Origin: Chytridium lagenaria
Lineage: Eukaryota > Chytridiomycota > Chytridiomycetes > Chytridiales > Chytridiaceae
NCBI GenBank assembly: GCA_025449115.1
Contig: JAHLKC010000001.1
Coordinates: 434,001 to 498,000 of the forward strand
DNA length: 64,000 nt
Reading direction: 5' to 3'
How positions within the stretch are numbered: position 1 is the stretch's first letter; every line of letters begins with the position of its first letter. Below the pieces are notes generated by a model. That model was not told the DNA's origin and made no database searches. It was given only the letters and a program-made list of their open reading frames with translations. This document shows positions 36,351 to 48,370 of the stretch, one piece after another. The translations under genes and the position numbers were made by a program.

Positions 36351-37161
36351 TTATTCCTTGACAATGTTGCTCTGATAATACAAAGAAAAAGGAGAGAAAA
36401 AGTCAGATTATTAAAAAGACGGCCAAAAAATCTAAATGAGCGTCGTTCTTACCTTCTCGGAAACGTAGATACGTCAAGGAACTTACGGATATCCTTGTTC
36501 CTAACGCGGCAGGACTGCTGGATCTGGGCGGCTGCTCAGACAAGGATGAGAAAGAATCGATCAGTCACGTGAAAAGGCGGAACAGAAAATAAACAAATAA
36601 GGAAGGAAGCGACGTACCGGATTGGGAAACGTTGTCAATGTCGTTACCGGAAAGGACAAGCTCGTCCTTCTGGGCAGTACCGTGGGTGATGCTGACACCA
36701 TCCAACATGTTGACCCTCATGATGACCTTCTGGCCAACGAAGTTACGGACCTCGACAAGCTTTCCATCGTTAACAACGTTAACGTTGATGGGAAAGTGGG
36801 CATACACAAGACGCATCTTGTATTCGTAGCCCTTGGTGACACCGGTGATCATGTTCTCGATCCTGGAGCAGACAGTGCGGATGCAAGCAACGTGCTTGCG
36901 GGCTCCTTGCCAGACCTTGACGCGGAAGGTGTTGGGGGAAACCTTGAGGACCTCGAAGTTAACGTGGTCGAAGGACTTGGTGAGGACACCGCGGGGTCCC
37001 TTGACACGGACACGGCGGGCCTTGATGTCAACGGTGACTTTCGAAAAGAATGATATCAGCTGAAGTCCATAATTCGAGCGAGCCGACACTAAAAAAACAA
37101 GAGTGAGCTACTCACCACCCTCCTGGACGACGATATCCCTCTCCTGGACAATGCTCTTCAT
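36351..37161 (-). CDS. RPL9: 60S ribosomal protein uL6 (L9)
   Basis: A component of the large cytosolic subunit. The protein starts MKSIVQERDIVVQEG and shows KARRVRVKGPRGVLTKSFDH, a block with GYEYKMRLVYAHFPINV, VEVRNFVGQK, then RVRNKDIRKFLD and the C-terminus SNIVKE. Introns lie at about 37115-37041, 36616-36538 and 36451-36373. A single missing base near 36471 (CTTGACGTATC where GACGGTATC is expected) breaks the frame before the conserved DGIYVSEK. In so conserved and essential a gene this is almost certainly a sequence error. Length of about 190 residues fits. The upstream interval to 37600 holds only non-coding-looking ORFs. Confidence 0.93.
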
Positions 37162-38402
37162 TTCGAGATGATCTGTGAAGAAAAAAGGTCAGTACATTTA
37201 GATACAAGCAGCGTGCAGCTAAGGTGAGAGTGGGATCAAGAGGTTCCAGCTCCTTACGGATCGAAAGCAATACAGATCATGTCGCCTATAAAGACCCAAC
37301 ACACAGCCCTCTCCTAAGCGTGGCTGTTTGTTCTTGTTCAGGAGCCCATACCCCACGAACCTCTCAAAGTCCGTTAAGTTCCACCCTGGCAGAGCTCCGA
37401 ACGCTGTCGCAGATGACACTGTTGCGCATGAAGCTGAGAAGATTCCGCATGTAGTGTTGATGGTTGTTGGGTAAGCCTCTCGTACTGACAGGAATCTCTC
37501 GTTCAACCTGCAATGCGAAAAGTATGCCCTTTGAATTCCAATCCATCCAATCCATCCCATCTTCATCATCCATCATCCATGCCGTCTTCCACCGTCTGCT
37601 CTATCGATTTCCTTCATCCGACCATCCTAGTTCCGTGGGTGTTGTTGAATCGCTTTAAAGAGGGCCTCCCCCTCTCTCAAGGGTGAATGACGGGTGTGCG
37701 GGTCTCCTAATTGATGCTCACCAAGAGTTTGCGAAAAAGGATGGACTTTGTGGAACCTAATTGTCCCTATGGGCACACCCGGCGGACAGCAAATTTTCAC
37801 CACATTTACAAATGTTATCATACATCAGTTTTTTTTACTTCTCACGTACCTATCTATGCACGTACCTTATACCTACCTAGCTTATACCTACCTACCTACG
37901 TCCATACGTACATTGTATATCCCTTACAGACAATTTAAATCAGATGATTTTATCAATACTTAACCAAACCATTTTTAAGTCTGCTATACATTGTCAGTTA
38001 TTTCCATTTGTTATGTAAAACTAAAAAAAACCACCTCAGTTGATAGGATAAAACCTACTTTTTACACGTTGTTGTATACAGCAGCCTAGATATCTCATTT
38101 TTGTTATTTACACTACAAAAACATTCTACACAAGAATAAGAAGTAAAACACAACATATGTACTACTTTTTATACTCTTGACATTATTTTATTATTAGGAA
38201 TTTTATGAATATCTCATACAGAAATACTACTTGCTGCCTTGTTACCACTGCGACCTGCTAATAACTCTGCGCACATTTTCTCTATATTTTTATTATGTAT
38301 TTTTTGCTATTATATTGTTATGCTTATTCATGTACATTCTGTGAATAATAGAGAAATTTAAAAATAATCATATTTAATTATTTAATTAACTAAAAACTGA
38401 TA
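37162..38402. other. Divergent spacer RPL9 / CDC73
   Basis: A 1.24 kb interval that should hold both promoters. A CCTA/CGTA repeat tract lies about 37850-37915, and the last 450 bases are very AT-rich. Several ORFs of 60-116 codons between 37219 and 37960 have no recognisable content. No tRNA or 5S gene was found. Confidence 0.5.
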
Positions 38403-40313
38403 ATGACTGTGTCGGATCTTCCAGTCACCCTTCTGCGCAAGGCTACCATCGCTGGTGCTGACCTCATTCCTCATCGTGAAGATGGCTCCCCATCAACAGA
38501 CCTCGGCGACACTCATAGCATTCTTCTGTCAGGCCACCGTCTCCAAGTGACCGTCCCATCTGGCTACAAAGAATACCATCTCCTCACCCTCCTCTACTTT
38601 CTCGAGAACCGCACACTAGAGCAAGCCGCTTACCTCCAAAAGTCGTTAGCATTCTGGGGAGCTTTAAGAAAGGAGGTGCCAACTGTGAGTACGGTTGATC
38701 GAAGGGATTTGTTGGAGTACTTGACTGGTGGGAGTGAGGAGAGCGCGTGGTTGAAGAGTGTGGAGGCGTCGGCACAGTTTGACAGAGGGTTGACGGGTGC
38801 AAATGGGGCTGGTGATGCTATGGAAGTGGATGGCAGTGCAGGTTTGTTTGACCATCCAAGTTCTTTCTTGAGACTAGGATTGTTGAGACTTTCTTTTCAA
38901 TCAGGGAAACGGTCTGGAGATGAAATTAGCCCAGAGGCGAAACGTCAACGTCTTGAAGTCGAAAAGGTTTTGTAGCATCAGACGTTATTTTCAGCAAGAT
39001 CTTGTTTTGATGGAACTTTATAATTCAAAAACAGGATTTTGAGGCCGTTAGAAGGATTCAAGAGAAGGAAAAAACCCTGATAAACGTTCGCAACTTTCTC
39101 TCAATTAAAACCTCGAAGGTAAAAACCAATCATAACATCTTTCCTCAATTTTCGCATCGCCGCTCACCACTTTAATTTTCTTAACACATTACATTTTACA
39201 AAGGACTTTTCTCTCGCATTAAAGTATTCCGGCGAATTCCTGCGTCCACCCAAATCCTCCTCCAAACCCTCCTCATCATCCCAACCTTCCTCTTCCTCCA
39301 AACCCCCTCCCTCTTCCTCCTCTCGTCCCCCACACCCATCCCAAGCACCTCGTTCCTCGCGTCCAGGTGAAAAACCGTCATCTTCATCAAGGCCCACCAC
39401 TGATCGCCCACCCTCATCGCGACCTACTGATTCTTCGCGTGGTCGACCGTCATCTCAACGTGAGCTTTTTTTTTAACTTTTACCATTGTTAATTGTGTTT
39501 TTTTTTTGGTTCAAAGCCGTTCGTATCCCTATCATCATGGTCCCTGCTGCGGCTCAAGCAACCATCACCCTCCATAATGTGAAATCCCTCCTCATAGACT
39601 ATGTGTAAGTTTTTCATTTTGTCCCTTTCCCCCTCATTCTTCCACCTATCACATAAATTGACACCCTTTCACAGCTACAAACCCACAGAAGAGTACCTCA
39701 CCCGCGGTGACTCCAAACCCCCTATGGTGGTTCTCGAACGCAAATCAACAGCACAACCCATGCAAGGTCCTAAAACCTTTCATGTTTACGATAGCATTGA
39801 TAAACTTAAACCGGAAGATTGGTAACCTCCTCCTTCCCCTGTTATAGCGTGTTTTTTTTTTTTCCTTTTTTTTTTGTTTTATTGCTTGGTTGTTAAAAAA
39901 ACCCCCATCTTTTCCCCATTTTTTGATCGTTTTTGTGCGTAGGGATCGCGTTTGCGCCGTCTTTGCGACAGGCCAGGAATGGCAATTCAAGAATTGGAAA
40001 TACGGAGCTCCCGTCAACATTTTTGCAAAAGGTTTTATCTCGCTTTCATCCATTCCAGCTCTTTCCTAACCCCTTTTTATTTCAGTGAAAGGCTATGCAT
40101 GGAAATTTCAGGATGAACCGCCAAACGAAAAAGTCAAGAATTGGAATGTGACGATGCTAGAGGTAATACACTTTCCTCGTTGTTATGGCTTTTATTTAGT
40201 TTTTTTAGATTCATCGCGTTAGGAGACATTTGGATGCACAGACTGTGAACGATTTTTGGCTTTCACTTGATAATTGGATCAGGGAAAAGAAAGGGGGGAG
40301 GTTTATGAATTGA
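38403..40313 (+). CDS. CDC73: Paf1 complex subunit Cdc73 (parafibromin)
   Basis: A subunit of the Paf1 elongation complex. The N-terminus MTVSDLPVTLLRKATIAGAD and the YKEYHLLTLLYFLENR segment match the family. A Ser/Pro-rich linker (SSSKPSSSSQPSSSSKPPPS) leads to the C-terminal Ras-like domain: VRIPIIMVPAAAQATITLHN, WDRVCAVFATGQEWQFKNWK, FAKVKGYAWKFQDEPPNEKV, ending DFWLSLDNWIREKKGGRFMN. All introns splice in frame with no indel: 38842-38906, 38970-39034, 39120-39202, 39460-39516, 39604-39675, 39823-39942, 40032-40085 and 40162-40209. It is therefore a useful intact reference gene in this window. Start ATG 38403, stop TGA 40311-40313. Confidence 0.93.
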
Positions 40314-40592
40314 GCGAGGATGATGTGGTTGCTGGGTTCTAAAAATATATGCTTTGGGCTGGTGGGAAAATGTAGAAAATAAATACTTGAACATAAGGGA
40401 GTTTGTTAATGGGTTCCTAAATGAAAAACCCCAATCTTTTTTTTAAAAAAAGGACAACTGGACTATAAAGAAAAGAAGTGTACACAAAAGTTTTTAAATA
40501 ACCACAAACCCTGCGCCGAAAATCTGCACGCAAATTATATTATAAATAAAATAGGCCACCCCCACCCCCGAAACCCCCCACACATCCACTCT

Positions 40593-41942
40593 CTACAAGT
40601 TCCTCTTCCTAGGTTTAGTCACCCTCCTCACATCCTTTTCAAACGCCCCCTTTGTCGACACATTTCCAGCAGCCTTACTCAACACGTCCTCAATACCACC
40701 AACCTTGCTCCTCTTCAACTTTGACCCACCACGTTGATCCAAATCTTGAATGGTCGCAGCGGTGCGTTTACGACGGGCATTGAGACCCACACCAAACTTC
40801 TCGAGATCGTCTTCGGCGACAGCACGGTCAATGGAGCGGATGCTGGAGGAAATCGCGTTCAAGGTCCTAAAACAAATCAAAAATGTTAGAGTGTACTGCT
40901 TTATAAAGAAAAAAGGGGGGCATGTAGAAAAAAAGAAAACTATTCACCTCAATCTCATCTCTCAATCCCGCCCCACCCCCCATCCGCATCTTCCTCTCCT
41001 CCGCCTTCCTCTGCTGCTTGGTCGTCGTAAACCTCGTAAACGTCGCCTCCTCCCTCTCTTGTAACTCATCCATCTCCTCCTCCTCCCGGCTCTTTCTCTC
41101 CCCATCCTCTGCCCCAGTACCAATCGTGGTCCTCTCTTCAGGTCGACTATCAATCTGCTCAACAAGATCATGGATAATGCGGGATCGCCCAGTTCGTTGA
41201 CGTTCACGGTCAGAGAGCTTGCCTTCCCGCCCTTGACTTTTTCTTCGTAAGGGACAGGAGCGACTTTGGGTGGACGGTAGATGCCGTCGTTGGAGGTGGA
41301 ATTGTCTCGTCTAAGGAAATAATAAAGTAAGAAAAAAAGAATGAAACAAATAAAAAACAATAAATCTCCCTTACCTCTTGCAGCACCGGCCGACACCAGA
41401 TTCGACGGATTCGGTTTAAACTTTAACGCATCCGTCTCTTCCGCCACCGCCGGCATCCCATCCTCTCCCCGATTCACACGGTCATAAACTGACGTCGCAA
41501 CCCCTCTCAACAATTTATCAATCTGATACTTGAGCTTCTGTTCCACGGGTCTCGTTCTCTCCAACACAACCCTATGTTCAATCAACCGATCAATCAAGGG
41601 TAGCGGAGGTTGGTTTGGCGGAACAAGACGTTGACCTTGAACTTTGAGCATGCAGTAGAGGGTGAGATCGGTAATGTAGGAGAGGAGACCGTGGGTCTTG
41701 AGTTCGAGGAGACTGACGCCATTAAAGGTGTCGAGGTCACCTGTGTCAACCCTTGTGGAAAGTAATTAGAAAGGCGGGGATGAACCGGGGAAGCGTACCT
41801 GGATTGAAGAGATTGAACTTTTTCTCTGACTTCGTCAAACCTTGGAGGTGAGACTTGTGACAGCATCCGCGAATTTCGGCGTGTCCACTCTGATCATATT
41901 CAACACCTCCGCGGGAAGTGGGAACGGCATTGGAGACGGCAT
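40593..41942 (-). CDS. LCP5: Lcp5/neuroguidin, Sas10/Utp3 family
   Basis: An SSU processome factor needed for 18S rRNA maturation. Sas10/Utp3/C1D domain features are visible: GVSLLELKTHGLLSYITDLT, PPLPLIDRLIEHRVVLERTR, VEQKLKYQIDKLLR. The hallmark YRPPKVAPVPYEEK and SKIRDLVE-like regions come next (NELGDPALS, with the frame changing near 41190 to give IIHDLVEQIDSRPEERTT), then a charged coil and a basic C-terminus (RRVTKPRKRNL). Introns lie near 41800-41755, 41375-41310 and 40945-40868. A frame change also lies near 41848. The start is taken at ATG 41942 (MPSPMPFPLPAEVLNMIRVD); an upstream non-homologous ORF was rejected. Stop at 40593. Confidence 0.87.
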
Positions 41943-42630
41943 ATCTAATTTCCACGTAAGTCATCAAAAAAACAAACAAAAAAACCTCACAGCCAAAAGC
42001 AAACGACGTAAAAAAAAAATTTAAAGAAAAAAAATATACAAAGTATAATGTTTGGAACGGAATCCCCAATAAAGCACAGATCATTCATCAAATCAATACA
42101 GATGAATGTATCTCCCCCAACTGACTCAATAGGCGTTCTCCAAATTTTGATATCCACGCTTAACCATCTGACTTGATTGGGGGTCAACCTAGCTCAAGCC
42201 AGAAACTTTTCTGCATGCTACCGATTCCCTGTGGGGACCCCGAATTTGTTGTGGGGGGTTGCAGGGAGGCGTGCATGCAGAAGGACGTGGTTTTGGAAAA
42301 AAAGGAAAAGAGGGATAGAGAAGAAAGACGTTGGAAAGGCGACGGTTGGATGAGGACTTACTGTTGATGTGAATGTTGAATGTTGAAGAAAAAAAAAAGT
42401 TGTTAAAAACTGAAAAGATGTTGGACCTTGGTGACAATCTATTTTCAAAATGCAGTGTGCTTTTGTTATGCTTTTTTATTTGTTAAAATGAAAGGATATT
42501 GTACAAGGGGAGCTTTGCAGTCCCGGCATATTCAAGTGAATGAAGCGAAGGGAAAATGGTGAAAAACGATGCGAGAATACGGAATCCTCGTCAAAAATAT
42601 CTTCATCCTGATGTTGGGAATTTGGCTAGA
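41943..42630. other. Intergenic, LCP5 promoter
   Basis: No gene supported. Minus-strand ORFs at 41987-42187 and 42189-42448 show no recognisable domains, and parts of them are translations of A/T runs. Contains the likely LCP5 promoter and COA3 3' UTR. Confidence 0.4.
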
Positions 42631-43260
42631 TTAAGCATCAGACTTGGATTGCCTGACAACGCTGTCAAAGTCCTCAATTTTGGTCTTGTACATGGAGTAA
42701 GCAACTGTGTAATAAGCCCGCCATGGTTAGCTGAAGAAAACATTTCAAAAGAAAGTAAAAAACAACGAAGAAAACGTGAACGCTCTCTTCCGCCCCCCAA
42801 TTCGCATACTCCGAACCGGTGAACACAACAGTTAAAAATAAAGCTTACACATTGCCCCAGTGGAATCCGACCAAAGTCAATCCGAGCGCAAGGTTTCGAG
42901 TTCTGTAAGGCTTCATGACTCTTTCCCTGAGAATCTCAAATTGATCAGCTGGGAGCTGCTTCTCAAGAGTCCTAAGGTTGGCGTACGCTTGTCGTCGGGG
43001 ATCTAGGAAACATGTTGTGAATATTGAGTCAAGTGTTGGACGATCTGAATTCAATGTGACAAAAAGAGCTACATTCCACAAAGCGGATAGATGCGGAGGA
43101 GCTATTAGACTACAAATCTCAACTGAGACGGAAAACGGACCGCTGGTGGCATTGGCGCTAACGAATAATCCCCTTCTTGTTTTGCATTGTATGAAAAAGA
43201 AAAGGACTCTGACAGACTTACAGTGTGAATGTTGATTGTGGCCTTTCCAGGTGCAGACAT
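42631..43260 (-). CDS. COA3: Cytochrome c oxidase assembly factor Coa3-like
   Basis: A small inner-membrane protein that, with Cox14, couples Cox1 synthesis to assembly. Exon 1 from ATG 43260 reads MSAPGKATINIHT. The central exon has DPRRQAYANLRTLEKQLPAD, then RVMKPYRTRNLALGLTLVGF, the conserved basic segment plus the single membrane span. The last exon reads YSMYKTKIEDFDSVVRQSKS and DA before TAA at 42631-42633. Introns are about 43221-43003 and 42851-42682. The phase at the first junction is not clean, so the first exon or a base may be wrong. About 85 residues, typical of the family. The last two exons alone identify the family. Confidence 0.75.
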
Positions 43261-43395
43261 TTGATCCTGGAGTAATACAATTTGTCAAGAGTGGTTTCCT
43301 GTTGTGTCATGCTCCGGTCATGGACCAACATAGGTAGTCACCTCCTTGCTACTCTGTATATGGATGAACGCGTGAGAGACACTTTGACCACAGCG

Positions 43396-43587
43396 TCAGG
43401 AGGTGGAGTTGCTGGGGGGTTTGCTTGCTGTTCTCGAAGCCATGTACCTTATCCGGTTGCACGGTTCGTCGAAAGTGGAGGCCTTTGCAGCAACACTTGA
43501 GCCCTCAATATCTCGCCAAACTCCTTGGGTGAGACGCTGCAGCGGCTGTTGGGGAATGGTAGTATTGGACAGGGCTGTTGTGAGCAT
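43396..43587 (-). CDS. Small hypothetical ORF, 63 codons
   Basis: An ORF from ATG 43587 begins MLTTALSNTTIPQQPLQRL and is rich in Ser/Thr/Arg, somewhat like a mitochondrial presequence. A second frame continues it beyond a run of six Cs near 43415 with DAVVKVSLTRSSIYRVARR. That extension is reminiscent of small mitochondrial ribosomal proteins, but no family can be assigned. It lies just upstream of COA3 on the same strand. It may be a short real gene with one indel, an extra 5' exon, or chance. Confidence 0.25.
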   Translation of the reverse strand: MLTTALSNTTIPQQPLQRLTQGVWRDIEGSSVAAKASTFDEPCNRIRYMASRTASKPPSNSTS

Positions 43588-44135
43588 AACATTATTATCG
43601 CCGCGTCCAGGCTTTTACAATTGCCTAAATAAATAAATAATTTAAATATTTAATTAAATATGAAAAAACCATCATCCGTCACCTCGTGCTGTGATTGGGC
43701 GCAAAGAATATTTATAAAATCAAATTAAAAACTAAATAAGAAAATAAATAAATAAAAAAAAAGTCCAAAAACAGCTCCTCTTTCTTCGTTTTGTGTCAGG
43801 GAGGGAGGCAGACGACACACCGCACCACACAACACCACACCACTCTTTTTGAATTACTCTCTTTTCCACACCATCATCACCCGTTGGGTCTGACCTGGAG
43901 CAACCTGCTGCTGCTTCAATCTTATTACTAGTTGGAAAGTCTTTGACCCCTAGCCTACCCTACCTACTTTCCTACCTCTATCGACTCTCGCTCGCTCGCT
44001 CTCTATAATAAAGGAGATAAATATTAGAGAAGAAAAAAGGGAGGGAAAGCTTGCGCACGAAGGCTCTTTGCTTTTGGTCATTGTGGAAGGATAGAAGGCG
44101 ACAGAGTTTTGGTCGATTAAGAAAACCCCATCACA
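43588..44135. promoter_or_regulatory. Probable promoter/5' UTR of the SAP-domain gene
   Basis: A 548-base interval with AAAT/TTAA repeats about 43626-43660, A-runs about 43740-43762, an ACACC-rich stretch near 43820-43840 and a CTCG repeat near 43985-44000. No gene was seen. It lies immediately upstream of the ATG at 44136. Confidence 0.4.
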
Positions 44136-47100
44136 ATGGAACCGCTCTTTACTCTGCAAGATTCTGCAGGGTTCAACCCACATTTGGATCAGATAAAACA
44201 GCAACAACTGGTCGCCAACTCCAATCCTGCTGGCTCCTTTGCCAGTATCCAGTTCAATCCCGTGGACACGGCCAACACTGGCTCCACCACCGCTACGGCG
44301 TCCGATCTTGAAATGGTCCACCTTGCACGATATGATTTCAATGGACGCCCCTCCATCGTCTGATCCCAACCAACATCCCGCATCTCACTTGCAGCAACAC
44401 CATAACCTCCATATTTTTCCTCTCACCGCTTCCCAAAACAATCACGGCGATATGGTCGACATCAACGCCTTTATTCACAACTTTTCATACGATACCACAA
44501 ATGGTCATTTCGGTCCTAATTCCGCAGCGAGTGGATCGTCTGCCTCTGGGAGCGAGCTGTTAATGCACCTGGAACAATTACACGGATTGAGAACTGCCGG
44601 TTCTATGAACTCTCCCAACAATAGCTCTTCGGCAGGGTCAACCGTCTCTGGAATCATGGATTGGGTCACGAGAACTCTAGCGCTGTTGGCAGTTTAGACC
44701 CGTCTATGCTTCATTCCCATCAAACCCACGATGCCTTTTTCAACACGGGAATAATGGCTCAGCAAATGTCAACCATGTCCATGTCTGATCATGTAAGAGA
44801 CCTTTTTCTTCCCTTTTTTTTAAAAATTTAGTTTGGTTCCCTATGTTTGCGTTTCTTGAGAACCCCAAACTGTTTTAAAACTGGTTTCGTCACTTTACTT
44901 CAATTCCCTTCGACGTGTGCCAATATCAATCTCTCTTTTCAATCATTTTTTCTCATCTTTGGGTTCATTTGATTAACAAAGGCCTCCTTAAACCAAACCA
45001 TGGCCTCTGATCCCTCTGGTGCTCGATTGACTCCTCTTCTCATCCCACGCGCGAACCCCTTTTTCTTAAACCATAACTCAAACAACATATCCTCCTCGAC
45101 CGGCTTACAGCTCCCTTCGTCCGGTTCATCAGGTCGTTACCCATCTGCATCCTCCAACTTTGACGCTCATTCCGATACTGGCTCCAACATCTCCAACGCC
45201 ACCCTCACCACAGCCTTGACGGCCGGGACCGATTTTTCTTCAAGCATGTCTGCTTCCGCGTCGTCGCAGTACTCCGACCGTTCCTCCCTCTCCGCGTCCT
45301 CTGCGCTGTCAGGACCCGGTGGATTCATCTACCCATCGTCCAACCCTCTCATGTCTCCTGGAGATGCTCTGTCTAATTATTCCGCGAACGCTAGTCCCTT
45401 TGGCGACCAAATCCAGCAGCAACAAGGCCTTTTCCTCGAGTCTCTTCGGAACGCAGCCACACCCCCCGGAACCAACATGGGCGGGTCAGGCAACACAACA
45501 CCCACAACAGCACGACGACGACGAGCCCTTACCATCCCCAACTCCCAGCCAAAGACTGTTCTCAAAGCATACATGGCAGGTGGTGGTGGTCACACTGGCC
45601 TCCATCAAGCACCCCCAACGCCTCATCCCGGCCACGTGTTACAAGGGAACAACGCCATGATGGATCTACTGCACACGTCCAACCCGCTGAGTCCCATTCC
45701 GTCATCACCGTTTTCCGCACATCCATTGTCTGCTGGTCTTGGAAGCGCCGAATCGTCCATCCCGCCCATGTCAGCGAGGTCAGATCACACTCACGCGCCA
45801 CTGTCAGCGTCGTCCGCCACGTCTATCACCCTCCCGTCCGGTCAGCCTGTTGCGCGAGTCCCGATCATGCCGCTTGCGTCCTCCAACAAGAACAATGGTC
45901 CTGCGAGTAACCCCGATGGAAGTCCCATGACTGCCGATGAATTGTTTAGGAAACTCGATGGAGAACTCGAAAAGATTAATTTCGACGATATCACCGTGTC
46001 AGAGCTCAAAGAACATCTCCGAATTCGAGCTCTCCCTTCATCTGGTAAAAAGGCGCTTCTTGTTCAACGTCTTCAAGACGAAATCAAATTTATTCAAAAA
46101 CGTCGTGATGGAACACTTAGACCTGAAGAAGACCCTAGGTTACCCCTTTATAACCATGTCCTCTCCATTCACGGTATTCAACCTCCATTGCCTCCCCCAG
46201 GCACAACAGCCCTCGCCATGGCCGCCGCCGCAGTCTACGGAGGTGCCCCCTTTAACCCGCATTTGGGCGCTCCTATGCATCTCCAGAACCCCCACCAACA
46301 ATTCATCATGATGTCTGCCCCACCGTCTTCTTTAGTCTCCCCACTCCACTCGCCCGCCCTCAACATGTCCCAAGCCCTCCCTATCGGCCAACAACAACAA
46401 CACGCGGCCGCCTATCAAATGGCAATGGCAAAAGCCACCTCTGCCATCTCAGGTCCAACCACATTCACCTCATCTATCCCAAACCCTTACGCGGCAACCA
46501 CTACCCTCCCTACAACAACCACGCTCCCCTCTCCACCTTCTCACACCTCCGCCGCTCTACCTCAAAACCCTTCTTCTCCTTCCTCCCCTTCAACCCACCC
46601 TGCAACGTCCCCGCCCTCCATCTCCTCCTCCTCCTCCCCTTCAACTCCCCCAACAACAACTTCCACCCTCCCCCACACCTCCTCCCCCTTAACCCAACGT
46701 CGCATCAACGTCGCCCGCTCAAATGTCGTCGCCTCCCAACGTCAGCGCTCCCACTCGGATTCCCGCACAACCCGTCCACGTCTAGAAGACCTCGGTCTCG
46801 ACCCATCCTCCGCCTCGTCCCTCCTCCTCGCAAACTCCTCCTCCCTCTTCATCCCACCCCCCCAATCCAAGCCCACAACCTCACCAACACATCCCCAGTC
46901 CCACTTCCAGGTCGTCCTCGAGCCGCCTCAAGCGCTGTCCGGCCTTACCATTATCAACGGTTGCATCATCCCGCTACACCGTCTTCGGCGCCCTCATCCG
47001 CACCGGGATCGCCGTTGTTGAATATGCAGAGATCGCAGCCAACGCTTACACAGATTATCACGAATGTGTCTGTGCAGAGCGCTCCGAGTACGGCGCCGAT

Positions 47101-47354
47101 TTTGGGCGGGGAGTTTGGAGCTGCGGCGGCGTTTGGGATGGGACCGCAGACGGCAGCTGTGATGGAGTTGGCGGAAGGGACGATGGCCATGTCGTTGGAT
47201 TGTGAGTAACTATTTTTCGTTAGACACTTCTGTTGTCTATTTCTTTGTACCAAGGTTTTTTCTTTTTCTTTTTCATATTTTAACTTTATTTTTTCTTCTG
47301 TTAGCCAAATTCGAGTCATCGTTTTTCGAAACCTCGGACGTAATGCATCAATGA
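44136..47354 (+). CDS. SAP-domain, Ser/Gln/Pro-rich regulator
   Basis: A large, mostly disordered protein with one recognisable fold. The SAP domain lies around 45990-46090 (DDITVSELKEHLRIRALPSS, GKKALLVQRLQDEI), a helix-loop-helix motif that binds AT-rich DNA or RNA-processing partners. The N-terminus begins MEPLFTLQDSAGFNPHLDQI. Gln-rich (IKQQQL, QQQQHAAAYQMAMAKA) and long Ser/Thr/Pro tracts flank the domain. Introns: about 44793-44980 and 47203-47304, the last exon ending ETSDVMHQ. Single-base frame changes are inferred near 44345, 44655 and 46960. Composition suggests a transcription or chromatin regulator, but no orthologue is named. Confidence 0.7.
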
Positions 47355-48370
47355 AATCAAGCATCATCTTTTTTTTTTATATCTTTTTCTTTTTCTCTGT
47401 CGACCTTTGTTTTTTGGGGGAGCTTTTCTTCCGTCTGTCTCTCTTTTCTCGGTTTTTTTATTATCGTTTTCCCTTCTCTCGTAAACTTTTCTTTTTCCCG
47501 CAAACGTCTTACTATGTTTTTCCCCATGTTTCTACAACACCCACCTTTCTTCCATCTTTCCTGCGTTTTTGTCGTGGTCCGCCTTTTTCTTTTGATCGAC
47601 GTAATTGTTTTTCGTGCCGTTTTAATTATTTTTTTGACTGTTCGCCTTGTTTTTTTTGGGGGGGAGGGCGGTTAATTAACTTATTCGCTTATTTTATTGT
47701 TTTGAGCGCGTGGCGTGGGTGAAGGGTTGGTTGTTTGTCGTTTGTTTTTTTTTTGATGTGTGTAGGCGATGTCAATAATATGAAGATAACGTTTTTTATT
47801 GAAACCCTTTACTTTAATTGTGTGTGAAATTCCGTTTTTGTTTTATTTAAATACATATAAAAAACATCGCCACCTTTTTTTTATTTACGGATCACCTCAT
47901 CCTCCATCCTATGTCACCAGCAAACGCTGATCAAAGGCACACTTCCCACTTCCCAGTATGTTCCTTCCAATAAAACACCCCCAACCCCCCTTAATCAAAG
48001 CATGCCGCGTTGCATAAACACGCATCCAACATGTCATCGCCCAGCCAAAAAATAGTATAATCCTATCACCACAAAAAAAAAAAACCCCGCGTCCAGCAAA
48101 AGCATCGGCTATATTAAGGCCCGTCCCACCCCCTCTCCCATCACCCCTGTTTATTGTATAAAGGTCCAATCCCTCTCCTCTATTCCTATAACCCCTCTTG
48201 ATCTGTCATACCCTCTTTTGTATGTATTCACAACCACGACCTCCACCCAAACCCTTTACGCATGACATTCAACGACAAACATGCCAACGAAATCCCCCAC
48301 ACCAAACAACGCGTACAACATCAAGAATCTAAAACAAATTTCAGTAAAAAAACCCCGCCCTTTTTTTATT
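47355..48370. other. T-rich convergent spacer
   Basis: A 1 kb interval between convergent genes. The first 450 bases are dominated by T-runs with a G-run near 47661. The remainder is C/A-rich. ORFs here are low-complexity (Phe-rich). Probably the two 3' UTRs; no gene or structured RNA was identified. Confidence 0.5.

Noticed and set aside
37219..37821. Several 60-116-codon ORFs upstream of RPL9
   Set aside because: Frames disagree with each other, no homology, located in the divergent promoter region.
43396..43587. Assigning the small ORF to mitochondrial ribosomal protein uL30m
   Set aside because: Only a short basic stretch is similar; the conserved remainder of uL30m is not visible.
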